Part shown: positions 22,505 to 36,303 of the stretch, one piece after another | Numbering within the stretch: position 1 is the first letter of the stretch | Layout: the number at the start of each line of letters is the position of its first letter | Origin: Serratia sp. Ag1 | Lineage (GTDB): Bacteria > Pseudomonadota > Gammaproteobacteria > Enterobacterales > Enterobacteriaceae | Direction of reading: 5' to 3' | DNA: 64,000 nucleotides | NCBI RefSeq assembly: GCF_000743355.1 | Contig: NZ_JQEI01000001.1 | Span: forward strand, 32,822-96,821 | Made by a program: the position numbers and the translations under genes | Notes under the pieces: model-generated | Database searches by the model: none | What the model saw: the letters and a program-made list of their open reading frames with translations, nothing else | What the model was told of the DNA's origin: nothing

Positions 22505-24310
22505 TCATTTATCCTGATACATAGATTCAATCTCATTCTGGTAACGCTGCAGGATCACCTTGCGCCGCAACTTCAGCGTTGGCGTTAACTCGCCCAATTC
22601 CATAGAAAACGCCGCAGGTAATAGAGTAAATTTTTTCACCTGCTCGAATAGCGCCAGCTCTTTTTGCATCTCGCGCAGACGGTTTTCAAACATTTCAATA
22701 ATATGGTTATTACGCAGCAATTCGAGCCGATCCTGGTATTTCAGGTTAATCGAACGGGCGTAATCCTCCAGCGATTCGAAACTCGGGACAATCAACGCGG
22801 AAACAAACTTGCGTGCATCGGCAATGATCGCCACCTGCTCAATAAAACGATCTTGTACCAGCGTACCTTCCAGCATTTGCGGAGCAATATATTTACCACC
22901 AGAGGTTTTCATCAGATCTTTGAGGCGCTCGGTGATAAACAGATTGCCATCTTCATCGATCATGCCAGCATCACCGGTTTTTAACCAGCCATCGGCGGTA
23001 AAGGTGTTCGCAGTTTCCAACGGTTTATTGAAATAGCCACGCATTACAATTGGCCCACGCACCTGGATCTCATTTTCCTCAGCGATGCGCACTTCTACAC
23101 CGGGTAACGGCTTACCAATAGAGCCAAAGCGGAAATTATTTTCCTCCCAACAGGAGACCGTGGCACAGGTTTCCGTCATGCCGTAACCATATTTGATGTT
23201 CACCCCCATCGCTTCGAAGAACAGGATGACATTATCGTCCAGTTTAGCTCCGGCGGCTGGCAGGAAACGAACCCGGCCCCCCAGGATCGCACGCAGTTTA
23301 CTCAGTACCAGCTTATCCGCCCAACGGTGGGAGAGATCGAACAGCTTGCCGAGCGGCTTGCCCGCTCGCTCCTGCAGAAACTTGCGCTCACCACACACGA
23401 TCGCCCAGTGGAACAGAGCACGGCGCAACCAAGGTGCACGCGCGACTTTCTCATGTACCGCACTGAAGATTTTTTCATAAAAACGCGGCACCGCACACAT
23501 CAGGGTTGGCTGTACGGCAGCCATCGCCTCACGTACCCAATCGGTATTCGGCAGAAAAACGTTCTGAGCACCGGAATGCATAATAAAGAAGCTCCAGGCC
23601 CGCTCAAAAACATGTGACATTGGCAGGAAACTGAGCGAAACATCGTCTTCGGTGACCGTGATGCGATCATCATGTAACTGTAACTGTGCCGCCATGTTGC
23701 GATAGTCCAGCATCACCCCTTTTGGCTCGCCCGTAGTACCGGAGGTATAAATCAGCGTGAACAAATCTTGCAGGCTGCTATCTGCAATCCTTTCTTGCAG
23801 TATTGCCTCAAACTGCTCGACATCGGCCTCACGCTCAAAATGACTGAGGTATTGAGCAATCTCGCAACCACGTAAATCGGCCTCATCATCAAATACGATG
23901 ATATGCGTGAGCTGCGGACACACGCCGCGCAGAGCAATGGCAGCATCCAGCTGTGCCTGTTCACCGACAAACACCATGCGAATATCAGCATCATTAATAA
24001 TAAAAGCGGCTTGGGCTGCGGTATTGGTTGCATAAAGCGGCACGCTGATGGCGCGCAGTTGCAGAATAGCCAGATCGGCCAGCGACCAAGCCATGCAATT
24101 ATTAGCAAAGATAGCAATCCGTTCTTGCACATCTACGCCAAGAGCCAAAAGCGCGCAGGCGATAGAGTTCACATGAGTACCAACCTGTGACCAGGTCAGC
24201 TGCGTTTCACCATCGGGGGACCACTGGCGAAAAGCAATGCAGTCGGCACGCTGAGAGATTTGATGCTGTATACGTTGGACCAGATGGTAGTGCTGCAAAT
24301 TATTGATCAT
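22505..24310 (-). CDS. Long-chain fatty acid--CoA ligase (AMP-forming, FadD15-like)
   Basis: This is an ANL-superfamily enzyme that activates a carboxylic acid, probably a long-chain fatty acid, to its CoA thioester through an acyl-adenylate. The 601-residue product carries the P-loop LIYTSGTTGEPKGVML (about residues 183-198), the adenylate motif YGYGMTETCATVS, the hinge motif GWLKTGDAGMIDEDG, and the C-terminal lysine region KTSGGKYIAPQMLE. Its length and the RFYEKIFSAVHEKV insert are like the bacterial ~600-residue group related to eukaryotic ACSLs rather than the 561-residue E. coli FadD. It lies between leuO and ilvI, which are neighbours in E. coli. The true substrate is unknown. Confidence 0.85.
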   Translation of the reverse strand: MINNLQHYHLVQRIQHQISQRADCIAFRQWSPDGETQLTWSQVGTHVNSIACALLALGVDVQERIAIFANNCMAWSLADLAILQLRAISVPLYATNTAAQAAFIINDADIRMVFVGEQAQLDAAIALRGVCPQLTHIIVFDDEADLRGCEIAQYLSHFEREADVEQFEAILQERIADSSLQDLFTLIYTSGTTGEPKGVMLDYRNMAAQLQLHDDRITVTEDDVSLSFLPMSHVFERAWSFFIMHSGAQNVFLPNTDWVREAMAAVQPTLMCAVPRFYEKIFSAVHEKVARAPWLRRALFHWAIVCGERKFLQERAGKPLGKLFDLSHRWADKLVLSKLRAILGGRVRFLPAAGAKLDDNVILFFEAMGVNIKYGYGMTETCATVSCWEENNFRFGSIGKPLPGVEVRIAEENEIQVRGPIVMRGYFNKPLETANTFTADGWLKTGDAGMIDEDGNLFITERLKDLMKTSGGKYIAPQMLEGTLVQDRFIEQVAIIADARKFVSALIVPSFESLEDYARSINLKYQDRLELLRNNHIIEMFENRLREMQKELALFEQVKKFTLLPAAFSMELGELTPTLKLRRKVILQRYQNEIESMYQDK

Positions 24311-24717
24311 AGCGCTCTAAGCCTGAAATTAATCACACGATCAGCCGCGATAGGAACTTAGATTCCTCTATCTCAGCTTACACGTGTTTACTTTTTTTTG
24401 CGCAGTCTACCGACTCTCCTGCGCTCGGAAAAGAGATTTCAGCGTAGAAGTGTGAGCTAGAACTTGAGTTACCTTTATATCGACCAGGCTTTGGACACGA
24501 TGGTCAAACGGAAAGTTAATTCTGGGCTGGGGAGTGAAAAGGAGAGCAAAAAAAATCATTAGGTTAAAATGCTAAGAAACCATCTTTATGTAGAATTTAA
24601 TTTTATAAATAAAAAACCATAAAAATGCTTCGTAAAAACGGTTGTAAAACGTTTCTATTGGGATTTGTCCGGCTTGAAAAGCAGGACTTTTCTTATTAAT
24701 GAAATTACATCACGACT
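24311..24717. other. Intergenic region between leuO and the acyl-CoA ligase gene
   Basis: About 400 bases with no supported frame, AT-rich in its right half (24540-24660). The promoter of the acyl-CoA ligase gene is expected here, but I could not assign one. Confidence 0.5.
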
Positions 24718-24753
24718 ATTAACCCGAAGTACAGGCAAGTACGTCGGGTTAAT
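24718..24753. repeat. Long palindrome just downstream of leuO
   Basis: ATTAACCCGA-A-GTAC pairs with GTAC-G-TCGGGTTAAT across a 6-base loop: 14 paired bases with one mismatch. It starts 12 bases after the leuO stop. Lacking a U-run, it is not a standard intrinsic terminator, though it may protect or end the leuO transcript. Confidence 0.6.
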
Positions 24754-24764
24754 AAATCGTGCAG

Positions 24765-25712
24765 TTAGCGCAATAATTCAGACTGACGCAGAACAGACTT
24801 CATCCACTGGTGGCCTTTATCCCGTTCGGCAGACTCGTGCCAGGAAAGATAACAGGTTACGCTTTTCTTATCCCACGGTAATGAAATGATTTTTAGCTGT
24901 AGCGCCTGGGCATGTTGCTCGGCAAACCAGCGCGGAGTGATGGCCACCATTTCTGTCATCGCCACTATATTAAGCACGCTGAACAGGTCGGTACACTGCT
25001 GGGTGATGCCACGCTGCGCGGCCTCTTCTATATAGTAAGGCTTGCTGAAAGAGCAGAAACGCTCTAACGATATCACCGCATGCTGCTCAACCAGCATTTG
25101 CTCTTGAGTGATGCTGTTCACCAAGCGCGGGTGCGACTGTGCCGCAACCAGGCTTAATTCATCTTCAAATAAAGCGATGTTTTGAAATTCAGGGTGTTCA
25201 AAACAGGTGTAACCAATAACAAATTCAGTTTCCTGATAGCGCAGTTGATGCTCTATGTTATTGCTCAGATAGGATTTTGCCTGCAAACGTACATGAGGTG
25301 CCATATTCTTGACGTTGTTAATTATCTTTGCAGTAAGGCGAATATCCAATGGGCTACAGATAGAAAGCGTGAAAGTACGTTCACTGCTCAGAGCATCAAA
25401 ACCCGCCCCTGGCAGCTCATTCTGCACCAATTGCAACGCTTGGCGTACCGGCCCAAACAGCTGACGCGCCCGCATGGTGGGCTGGATGCCACGCCCAAAG
25501 CGCACAAACAGCTCATCATTGAACATCACTTTTAAACGGGCAACGGCATTGCTCACTGCGGGCTGCGACATCCCTAACGAATTAGCCGCTCGGGTAATAT
25601 TCTGCATCTGCATAACTGCATCAAAAACAGTAAGTAAATTAAGATCTACGCTGCGTAAATGGATATCACTGTTTTCTTTTTCCAAGACAGTTCCTGAATT
25701 ATATTCAGACAT
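24765..25712 (-). CDS. leuO: LysR-type regulator LeuO
   Basis: LeuO is a global LysR-family regulator that antagonises H-NS and is linked to the leu operon and stress genes. I use the ATG at 25712 (MSEYNSGTV), six bases after GGAG, instead of the more upstream in-frame start. The product is 315 residues (E. coli 314). The helix-turn-helix segment, [14 protein letters not shown] through [14 protein letters not shown], is nearly identical to E. coli; the effector domain is more diverged. It is divergent from leuLABCD, as in E. coli. Confidence 0.93.
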   Translation of the reverse strand: MSEYNSGTVLEKENSDIHLRSVDLNLLTVFDAVMQMQNITRAANSLGMSQPAVSNAVARLKVMFNDELFVRFGRGIQPTMRARQLFGPVRQALQLVQNELPGAGFDALSSERTFTLSICSPLDIRLTAKIINNVKNMAPHVRLQAKSYLSNNIEHQLRYQETEFVIGYTCFEHPEFQNIALFEDELSLVAAQSHPRLVNSITQEQMLVEQHAVISLERFCSFSKPYYIEEAAQRGITQQCTDLFSVLNIVAMTEMVAITPRWFAEQHAQALQLKIISLPWDKKSVTCYLSWHESAERDKGHQWMKSVLRQSELLR

Positions 25713-26385
25713 ATCTAACTCCACTAAGTCCCATGTAGATAATTCCGCAGGCACGCAGGGGAATATCATGCTAAAAGCGGCATTAAATTATTCCCACACG
25801 GCGAAATTAGTTATCCCTATTGACTATCCACGTAAGATAACAATCGAGCATCATCCTATAAAAACACGATACAACGGCTAATAATTACGCACTGTAAGTG
25901 ATACCCCGACACGTCAAGGTGGCAAACAGTCACGACATGCAAACATGTTGGCAGGTTTCACGCTCAAGTAATGGGCACCAAGCAGACATCTAAAGTCATA
26001 TTGAATCAGACCATAAAATGAGATAGCGGACAATAATGAGATCTCAAAATAGGTACTTTTAATGCGACTAAATGGTCTTTGATGCGTCGGCATTTCAGAT
26101 TAAATGCATGAAATGAATTTCAAAAACATATCAATTCACCTAACGAATGAAATCCCTTGTCAATTTCACGACCAAGCCTGTGCTTACTCGTTTTCTTGCA
26201 CTAGGAATTCTAACTGAGCGACATTAAGAATCAATGTAGTGGTACAGAATTCATGTCATTTATGCTAAAAAACTCGCAAAACCGGCACTTTTTTTGACCT
26301 CCTGATCGGTTTTTTTACCGAGCTTTCGTCTGCTGCACCTGTTCCTTTTCCTTGCCGCTGCAATCCCCCTATTCTCAATCAGATG
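25713..26385. other. AT-rich region between leuO and the leu promoter
   Basis: About 670 bases without a supportable gene. In E. coli the corresponding, shorter region is H-NS-silenced and contains LeuO-binding sites, which would fit the AT-richness here. I see no repeat or clear leuO promoter. Confidence 0.5.
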
Positions 26386-26414
26386 TTGACATCACACAGC
26401 CAATAAAGTATCAA
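26386..26414 (+). promoter_or_regulatory. leuLABCD promoter
   Basis: A perfect -35 box TTGACA (26386-26391) and a -10 box TATCAA (26409-26414) are separated by 17 bases. Transcription would start near 26421, about 30 bases before leuL. Confidence 0.75.
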
Positions 26415-26451
26415 ATTAGGCAACGAAACTATTTTAGAGAAGCTGACCTCC

Positions 26452-26535
26452 ATGATCCGTACTCATCGTCTACTAGGCCTACTACTTAACGCATCTTCTT
26501 TGCGCGGTATGCTGGTGGGCGGAGTTCAGAACTGA
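26452..26535 (+). CDS. leuL: leu operon leader peptide
   Basis: A 27-residue peptide, MIRTHRLLGLLLNASSLRGM then LVGGVQN. Five leucines fall in six codons (7-12), four of them the rare codon CTA. Slow translation of these when Leu-tRNA is scarce favours the antiterminator and lets transcription pass the attenuator 20 bases downstream. It matches E. coli LeuL in length, position and the LLLNASSLRG core. Confidence 0.93.
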   Translation: MIRTHRLLGLLLNASSLRGMLVGGVQN

Positions 26536-26552
26536 TTCAGCCCATCATCTGT

Positions 26553-26584
26553 AAAAACCCGCGCTAGTGCGCGGGTTTTTTTTT
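26553..26584 (+). terminator. leu attenuator
   Basis: AACCCGCGC and GCGCGGGTT form a perfect 9-bp stem with loop TAGT, followed by nine T residues. It lies between leuL and leuA. Confidence 0.93.
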
Positions 26585-26624
26585 GCCCGCTTAGCGTGAA
26601 ACAAACACGATAAGGAATAATCAA

Positions 26625-30697
<4,073 letters not shown>

Positions 30698-30708
30698 GGA
30701 GCATCACC

Positions 30709-31311
30709 GTGGCTAAATTTACTCAACATACCGGCTTAGTGGTGCCTCTGGATGCGGCCAACGTCGATACCGACGCCATTATCCCAAAACAGTTTTTGCA
30801 GAAAGTCACCCGTACCGGTTTCGGCCAGCACCTGTTTAACGATTGGCGTTTTCTGGACGATGCCGGTCAGCAGCCTAACCCGGAGTTCATTCTGAACCAA
30901 CCGCGTTACCAGGGTGCCAGCATCCTGTTAGCGCGCGAAAACTTTGGTTGCGGCTCTTCCCGCGAACACGCACCTTGGGCGTTGACCGATTATGGTTTTA
31001 AAGTGGTGATTGCACCGAGTTTCGCCGATATCTTCTACGGTAACTCGTTCAATAACCAGTTACTGCCGGTCACTCTGAGTGAGCAGGATGTCGACACGCT
31101 GTTCAAACTGGTGGCAGAGAACGAAGGGATCACGTTCGTGGTCGATCTGGAAAACCAGACGGTGAATGCCGGGGGCAAAAGCTATCCATTTGAGATCGAC
31201 AGCTTCCGCCGCCACTGCATGATTAACGGCTTGGACAGCATCGGCCTGACGCTGCAGCACGAAGCGGATATTGCCCGCTACGAAGCGCAACAACCGACGT
31301 TTCTGAACTAA
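30709..31311 (+). CDS. leuD: 3-isopropylmalate dehydratase, small subunit
   Basis: LeuD is the small swivelling subunit that completes the isopropylmalate isomerase active site. The product is 200 residues (E. coli 201). The start is a GTG eight bases after AAGGA, giving [15 protein letters not shown]. The active-site stretch [19 protein letters not shown] is intact. It ends the leu operon and is followed within 10 bases by an ERIC element that could stabilise or end the transcript. Confidence 0.97.
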   Translation: MAKFTQHTGLVVPLDAANVDTDAIIPKQFLQKVTRTGFGQHLFNDWRFLDDAGQQPNPEFILNQPRYQGASILLARENFGCGSSREHAPWALTDYGFKVVIAPSFADIFYGNSFNNQLLPVTLSEQDVDTLFKLVAENEGITFVVDLENQTVNAGGKSYPFEIDSFRRHCMINGLDSIGLTLQHEADIARYEAQQPTFLN

Positions 31312-31320
31312 TTCTCTGTA

Positions 31321-31437
31321 ATACCCTAAATAATTGGAGCTGCGGCAAGTAAGATAATCCCCTGGAGCTTAGACAACTAAGCTCCAGGGGTGAGCTTACG
31401 CAGCCAACACAGCCGCAGCTTCAAGTATGACGGGTAT
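31321..31437. repeat. ERIC element 1
   Basis: A 117-bp element bounded by ATACCC and GGGTAT, with the ERIC core ATCCCCTGGAGCTTA and the segment GGGGTGAGC. The central palindrome is perfect here: CCCCTGGAGCTTAG and CTAAGCTCCAGGGG (14 bp) around ACAA. It fills the gap between convergent leuD and the DASS transporter gene and touches the latter's stop codon. Confidence 0.9.
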
Positions 31438-32909
31438 TACCAATAGCCCAACCACTTCCACCACACACCACCAATCACCATCCAGATCAGCAGATTAACC
31501 ACGCTCATCACAAAGCCGGTTTTCCACCATTCCCCCAGTGTTGCATAGCCGGAACCAAAGATAATTGGCGCGGTGCCGGTCGCATAGTGGGTTAAGGACA
31601 TCATCAGTGAAGACGAGAATGCCAGAATCAGGCCAAGCAGCGCAGGTGGCGCACCCAGCGCAATACCGGCAGCAAAGAAGGCGGCGAACATGGCGGTAAC
31701 GTGGGCCGTCGTGCTGGCAAAGAAATAGTGGGAATAGAGATAAACCAGCGTCAGCAGTATCGTCCCGCCAACCCAGCTCATGCCCATATTATCTATACCC
31801 GCCCCGACGGTTTTCGACAGCCAACCAATCAGCCCGAGTTTACCGAGGAAGGTCGCCATCATCACCAGTGCGGCGAACCACACCACGGTATCCCAGGCGC
31901 CTTTATGTTTCAGCACATCATCCCAACTCAACACACCGGTCATCAGCAGGATCGCCAAACCGATCACCGCAGCGGTAGTCGGGTTCACCGCCAGTTCCGG
32001 GCCAAAAATCATGGCGGGAACCCCGGCCCACAGCACCAGCAACAGGGCAAACACGCCCAGCGTGATTTTCTCTGCCAGGGTAATTGTGCCAAGCTGCTGC
32101 AGTTTTTCCTGCGCAAAACGCGGTGCATCCGGGGTGCTTTTAATTTCCGGTGGATACAGTAGATAGACCACCAGCGGCATGACGATCAGCGAACAGATCG
32201 CCGGTACCAAAGCAGCTATTGCCCACATCGACCAGGTCAGCTCAAACTCTGAACCGGTCCCTTTGGCGATAAGATTCACCACCAACGGGTTAGGTGCAGT
32301 CGCCGTGATAAACATCGCCGAAGTGATCGGGTTGATATTGTAGTTCACTAACGCCAGATAGCGGCCTATGGTGCCAGAGGTATTCAGCTCAGGTTTAGAG
32401 CCAAAACTGTCAGCAATCGATCTCATGATCGGGTGAATGATCCCACCGCCACGCGCGGTATTGCTCGGTGTCACCGGTGCCAGCACGGTTTCTGCCATGG
32501 TGAGCGCATAGGCGATCCCCAGCGTCTTCTTGCCGAACAGCGAGATAAAGTAATAACCAATACGCGCACCCAACCCGGTTTTATTCAGGCTGAGAGAGAT
32601 CATGATCGAGAAACCAATCAGCCAGATAAGCTGGTTGGAGAAACCGCTCAACGCATCATCCAGTGCCGCCCCCGGTTTGCCGGGATTGGTCACACCGGTC
32701 AATGCCACCAGCGCGATGGCAATAATAGACACCGCGCCAATCGGCATCGCCTTACCGATAATGGCAACGATGGTACCGATAAACAACGCCAGCAGGTGCC
32801 AGGCATTAGGGGCAACCCCTTCAGGCACCGGTATGACAAACCAGATAAGCAGAGCAACAATAACGGCAACCAGAGAAGGAACGGGCTTGAGCGGCGTCAG
32901 TTTATCCAT
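31437..32909 (-). CDS. DASS-family anion:Na+ symporter (di/tricarboxylate or sulfate type)
   Basis: A 490-residue polytopic inner-membrane protein of the divalent anion:sodium symporter family (CitT, TtdT and YbhI relatives). It probably moves a dicarboxylate, tricarboxylate or similar anion. The first family SNT motif is visible in APVTPSNTARGGGI; the second is altered to STT in FFASTTAHVTAM. About 12 hydrophobic segments are present. The C-terminus THYATGTAPIIFGSGY is typical of the bacterial CitT/YbhI branch. E. coli has no such gene between leuD and setA. The substrate cannot be told from sequence alone. Confidence 0.82.
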   Translation of the reverse strand: MDKLTPLKPVPSLVAVIVALLIWFVIPVPEGVAPNAWHLLALFIGTIVAIIGKAMPIGAVSIIAIALVALTGVTNPGKPGAALDDALSGFSNQLIWLIGFSIMISLSLNKTGLGARIGYYFISLFGKKTLGIAYALTMAETVLAPVTPSNTARGGGIIHPIMRSIADSFGSKPELNTSGTIGRYLALVNYNINPITSAMFITATAPNPLVVNLIAKGTGSEFELTWSMWAIAALVPAICSLIVMPLVVYLLYPPEIKSTPDAPRFAQEKLQQLGTITLAEKITLGVFALLLVLWAGVPAMIFGPELAVNPTTAAVIGLAILLMTGVLSWDDVLKHKGAWDTVVWFAALVMMATFLGKLGLIGWLSKTVGAGIDNMGMSWVGGTILLTLVYLYSHYFFASTTAHVTAMFAAFFAAGIALGAPPALLGLILAFSSSLMMSLTHYATGTAPIIFGSGYATLGEWWKTGFVMSVVNLLIWMVIGGVWWKWLGYW

Positions 32910-33051
32910 AACATACCCACTTTTATCAACAGGATCGGCATCTCACAACGAGATGGGCAAGGGCGCAAAGTTCACGCTCTGATGATAGTCATCTTAGGGA
33001 GGATCGCACTATTATCTCAATGATATGCATCAAACCCGCCATCGTTCCACT

Positions 33052-34239
33052 TCACACTTCCCGCACTCTGGCACACATCCAGAGCGCCAGCACTGCTAAC
33101 AGGGTGATCAACCAGTAGACCGCATAATGACCAAAGTTCTCGACCAGCCCGCCTTGCAGTATGCCCGCCAGGATCACACCGGTAGAAATACTGTTGGTAA
33201 ACAACGTGGTTGCAGCCCCAGGCCGCCCAGGCATCAGATCCTGAAAATACAACATACCGATCCCGGCAATGATGCCGATGAAGATCGCATTGAACAGTTG
33301 CAACACCATCAGCGCGGCCTTGAATTTGAACAACGCCAACCCGGCATAGAACAGCACGCCAGCCGCTACCGCAAACAACATCATATTGCGCTTACCAAAG
33401 CGTTTGACGTAGTAGCCCGCCAACAGCATCGCCGGGATCTCCAACCCCGCCGCCGTCCCCATCAACAGCCCCGCCAAACGTTCCGGCAACCCCAGATCGG
33501 TGGTGATATACAACGGCATATCAATGAAATACATGGTGTTACAGGTCCACATCAACACCGATGCCAGAAACAGCCAACGCACGTCGGGATCGCGCCAGGC
33601 ACTGATGGGGGCAATCGGTGGTGAATCTATACTGATTTCCACCTGAGCACGCGGCACTGAAGGCAGAATCAACCACACCAGCAGCACGCTGATAACAAAA
33701 ATCACCGCCGCCACCAGAAACATCACCGTAAAGCCGTAATTCAGCGCCAGCATGAAAGAGAGCGGCGGACCAATCACCCAAGCCAAAGAAAGCTGGGCAC
33801 GCATCAGCGAACTGAACATCACCACTTCACGCGCTGAGCTGTCGGCATATTCACGTGCCAACGCAAAAATCTGCGGCGTGGCGGTGTTGGCGATCGCAGC
33901 TAACAGTACCCCGGCGGTCACCAGCGTCAGGTAATCGCGATTGAAGGCAAATAACAGGCTGTTACCCACCGCCATTAGGCAACACAACAGGATCAACTTA
34001 CGCCGGTCACCCCGGGTATCTGAACGCTTCGCCAGCAGGAAACTGACAACTATCCCGGCAATCGCATTCAGGGTGTAAAACAGCCCAACCCAGAGCGGAC
34101 GAACCTTCACCTCGGTGGTGAGAAATAGACTCAGCGTGGGGGCCTGTAGCGCGCCAGCGATACCCGAAAGAAAGGCAATGACCAGAAAAGCGGCAAAAAC
34201 GGGATTGAAACGGCGTGGCAACCAGCGTTTGACATTCAT
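33052..34239 (-). CDS. setA: Sugar efflux transporter SetA
   Basis: SetA is a major-facilitator protein that exports glucosides and lactose and is linked to relief of glucose-phosphate stress. The 395-residue product has 12 hydrophobic segments and tracks E. coli SetA throughout: ALQAPTLSLFLTTEV, LLAKRSDTRGDRRKLI, and RPGAATTLFTNSISTGVILAG. It lies downstream of the SgrS RNA on the same strand and close to sgrR, the arrangement seen in E. coli, where setA can be read through from the sgrS promoter. Confidence 0.94.
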   Translation of the reverse strand: MNVKRWLPRRFNPVFAAFLVIAFLSGIAGALQAPTLSLFLTTEVKVRPLWVGLFYTLNAIAGIVVSFLLAKRSDTRGDRRKLILLCCLMAVGNSLLFAFNRDYLTLVTAGVLLAAIANTATPQIFALAREYADSSAREVVMFSSLMRAQLSLAWVIGPPLSFMLALNYGFTVMFLVAAVIFVISVLLVWLILPSVPRAQVEISIDSPPIAPISAWRDPDVRWLFLASVLMWTCNTMYFIDMPLYITTDLGLPERLAGLLMGTAAGLEIPAMLLAGYYVKRFGKRNMMLFAVAAGVLFYAGLALFKFKAALMVLQLFNAIFIGIIAGIGMLYFQDLMPGRPGAATTLFTNSISTGVILAGILQGGLVENFGHYAVYWLITLLAVLALWMCARVREV

Positions 34240-34345
34240 ACCTGCGTCCCTGACCAGAAAATAAAGAAGCCAACACCCCTGCGTCTTAAAGGGCGACGGG
34301 GTATGCTACAGAAGGAGAATTACAGAAGAAAGTGACAGTGATAGA

Positions 34346-34435
34346 TAAAAATACCAGTGGGTTACCCCACTGGCTGGTGAAATGCACCATTACTCAGAAA
34401 CACTTTTTATCCTCGTCATACTGCGAGTATATCTG
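34346..34435 (-). ncRNA. sgrS: SgrS small RNA, short form without sgrT
   Basis: On the minus strand GTGTTTCTGAGTAATGGTGC (34403-34384) matches the ptsG-pairing seed of E. coli SgrS. It is followed by an Hfq-type terminator, CCAGTGGG-4-CCCACTGG, and a T-rich tail (34373-34346). SgrS represses ptsG translation during sugar-phosphate stress and is activated by SgrR. The gene lies between setA and sgrR, as in E. coli. Only about 130 bases are available before sgrR, against 227 nt for E. coli SgrS, so no sgrT frame fits. The 5' end is uncertain; a GATAAT box near 34441 suggests a start around 34435. Confidence 0.8.
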
Positions 34436-34501
34436 GGCAGATTATCGGCGTAATATAGGGAAAGATAAATTGACGGATTGACGCCGGAGAGTTCCTCTTT
34501 T

Positions 34502-36163
34502 ATGTCTACCCCACGCTTGCAACAACAGTTCATCCGCCTGTGGCAGCGCTATCATGGCCAGCCCACTGAAACTACGCTGCAGGAACTGGCAGAAGTGCTC
34601 AGTTGCTCACGCCGCCACGTGCGCTCTTTGTTAGGTGCCATGCAGCAACAGGGCTGGATCCATTGGCAAGCCGAGGCCGGACGCGGCAAACGTTCACAGC
34701 TCAGCTTCCAATATACCGGCCTGGCGCTGCAGCAGCAGCGGGCTGAGGAACTGCTGGAGCAGGATAAAATCGATCAGTTAGTACAACTGGTTGGCGACAA
34801 AAAGGCCGTACGTCAGATGCTGCTTGCACAGTTGGGGCGTAGTTTTCGTCAAGGCAAACATATCCTGCGCGTACTCTACTACCGCCAGTTGTATAACCTG
34901 CTGCCCGGTTCGGCGCTACGCCGTTCAGAAACTCACTTGGCGCGGCAGATTTTTAACGGCTTGACGCGCATAAATGAGGAAAACGGGGAAATCGAATCCG
35001 ACCTGTCACACCACTGGCAGGCCATTACGCCTCTGCACTGGCGTTTCTATCTGCGCCCAGCGATTCGCTTCCATCATGGCCGCGAATTGGAGATGGAAGA
35101 CGTGATCCACTCCTTGAACCGGTTGATTCCGCAGCCTCTGTTTTCGCATCTCGATCACGTCACCTCCCCCACGCCCTATGTGATTGATGTCCACCTGCAC
35201 AGCCCAGACTACTGGTTACCCTGGTTGCTCGGCAGCGTGCATGCCATGATCCTGCCGCGTGAATGGCAGAGCCTGCCGGACTTCGCCCGCCACCCGATTG
35301 GCACCGGGCCCTACAGTGTGGTGCACAATCATCGCAGCCAGATGAAGATCCATGCCTTTGATGATTATTTTGGCTACCGCGCGCTGATTGATGAGGTCAA
35401 CATCTGGGTATTACCAGAGGTTACTGAGGAACTGGTGCATTCTGGCGTACAGTTGCAAGGGGATGAAACGGGTAAAAACGAACTGGAAAGCCGCCTTGAA
35501 GAAGGCTGTTATTTTTTGCTGTTTGATCAGCGCTCGTCACTGACAGGCAACCCTGAAATCCGCCGTTGGCTCAGTGAACTGATCAATCCGATCGCGCTGT
35601 TGAACCATGCCGGGCCGCTGTACCAGCGTTACTGGGCTCCCGCTTACGGCATTCTGCCGCGCTGGTTGCATAACCGCGCCTTGGAACTGCAGCCCAAGCC
35701 CGCAAATATTACCGAACTGACGCTGACATTTTACAGCGAGCACTCAGAATTCCACGCGATTCAGCAGGCGATTACAGCCCTGCTGGCCCAACATGGCATC
35801 AAGCTTAATGTACAAGTCATCAACTACGATGACTGGCATAAAGGCGATGCGCACAGCGATTTATGGCTCGGTAGCGCCAATTTCACGTTACCGCTGGAGT
35901 TTTCTCTGTTTGCCACGCTGTATGAAACGCCGTTAATCCAGCACTGCCTGAGCACAGATATCAGCGGGGATGCAGCGCTGTGGCGCGACAACCGTTTGCC
36001 GCTGGCGGAATTCTGCCAACGCCTGGTCAGTAGCCACCAGTTACACCCGCTATTCCATCACTGGTTGCAACTGCACGGCCAACGCAGCATGCGCGGCGTA
36101 CGCATGAACACCTTGGGGTGGTTCGATTTTAAATCGGCCTGGTTCGCCCCGCCGGAAGCATAA
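34502..36163 (+). CDS. sgrR: HTH-type regulator SgrR
   Basis: SgrR senses glucose-phosphate stress and activates sgrS. The start is the ATG at 34502 ([15 protein letters not shown]), which aligns with E. coli SgrR; a start eight codons upstream is possible but lacks support. The product is 553 residues (E. coli 551). An N-terminal winged helix ([20 protein letters not shown]) is followed by a solute-binding-protein-like (SBP_bac_5) domain with [20 protein letters not shown]. The conserved C-terminus is [20 protein letters not shown]. It is divergent from SgrS and setA. Confidence 0.95.
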   Translation: MSTPRLQQQFIRLWQRYHGQPTETTLQELAEVLSCSRRHVRSLLGAMQQQGWIHWQAEAGRGKRSQLSFQYTGLALQQQRAEELLEQDKIDQLVQLVGDKKAVRQMLLAQLGRSFRQGKHILRVLYYRQLYNLLPGSALRRSETHLARQIFNGLTRINEENGEIESDLSHHWQAITPLHWRFYLRPAIRFHHGRELEMEDVIHSLNRLIPQPLFSHLDHVTSPTPYVIDVHLHSPDYWLPWLLGSVHAMILPREWQSLPDFARHPIGTGPYSVVHNHRSQMKIHAFDDYFGYRALIDEVNIWVLPEVTEELVHSGVQLQGDETGKNELESRLEEGCYFLLFDQRSSLTGNPEIRRWLSELINPIALLNHAGPLYQRYWAPAYGILPRWLHNRALELQPKPANITELTLTFYSEHSEFHAIQQAITALLAQHGIKLNVQVINYDDWHKGDAHSDLWLGSANFTLPLEFSLFATLYETPLIQHCLSTDISGDAALWRDNRLPLAEFCQRLVSSHQLHPLFHHWLQLHGQRSMRGVRMNTLGWFDFKSAWFAPPEA

Positions 36164-36205
36164 GCCCCTTTCACCGCTGCCAGTTAATCTCTACAATAGC
36201 GCCGT

Positions 36206-36302
36206 CTCAACGGGGTGCGGAAAACAACGGGTACAGCCAGTTTTTCCGCTGAGAGCACACCCGTCGAACCTGATCCGGTCAATACCGGCGGAGGGATTTG
36301 AG
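36206..36302 (+). promoter_or_regulatory. TPP riboswitch (THI element)
   Basis: The aptamer reads CGGGGTGC at 36211, then CTGAGAGCACACCCGTCGAA and CCTGATCCGG, and ends in ATACCGGCGGAGGGA. These are the conserved thi-box segments. It precedes thiBPQ by about 110 bases; TPP binding represses thiamin transport genes. The final GGAGGG also serves as a good Shine-Dalgarno for the small frame that starts at 36304. Confidence 0.96.
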
Positions 36303-36303
36303 C

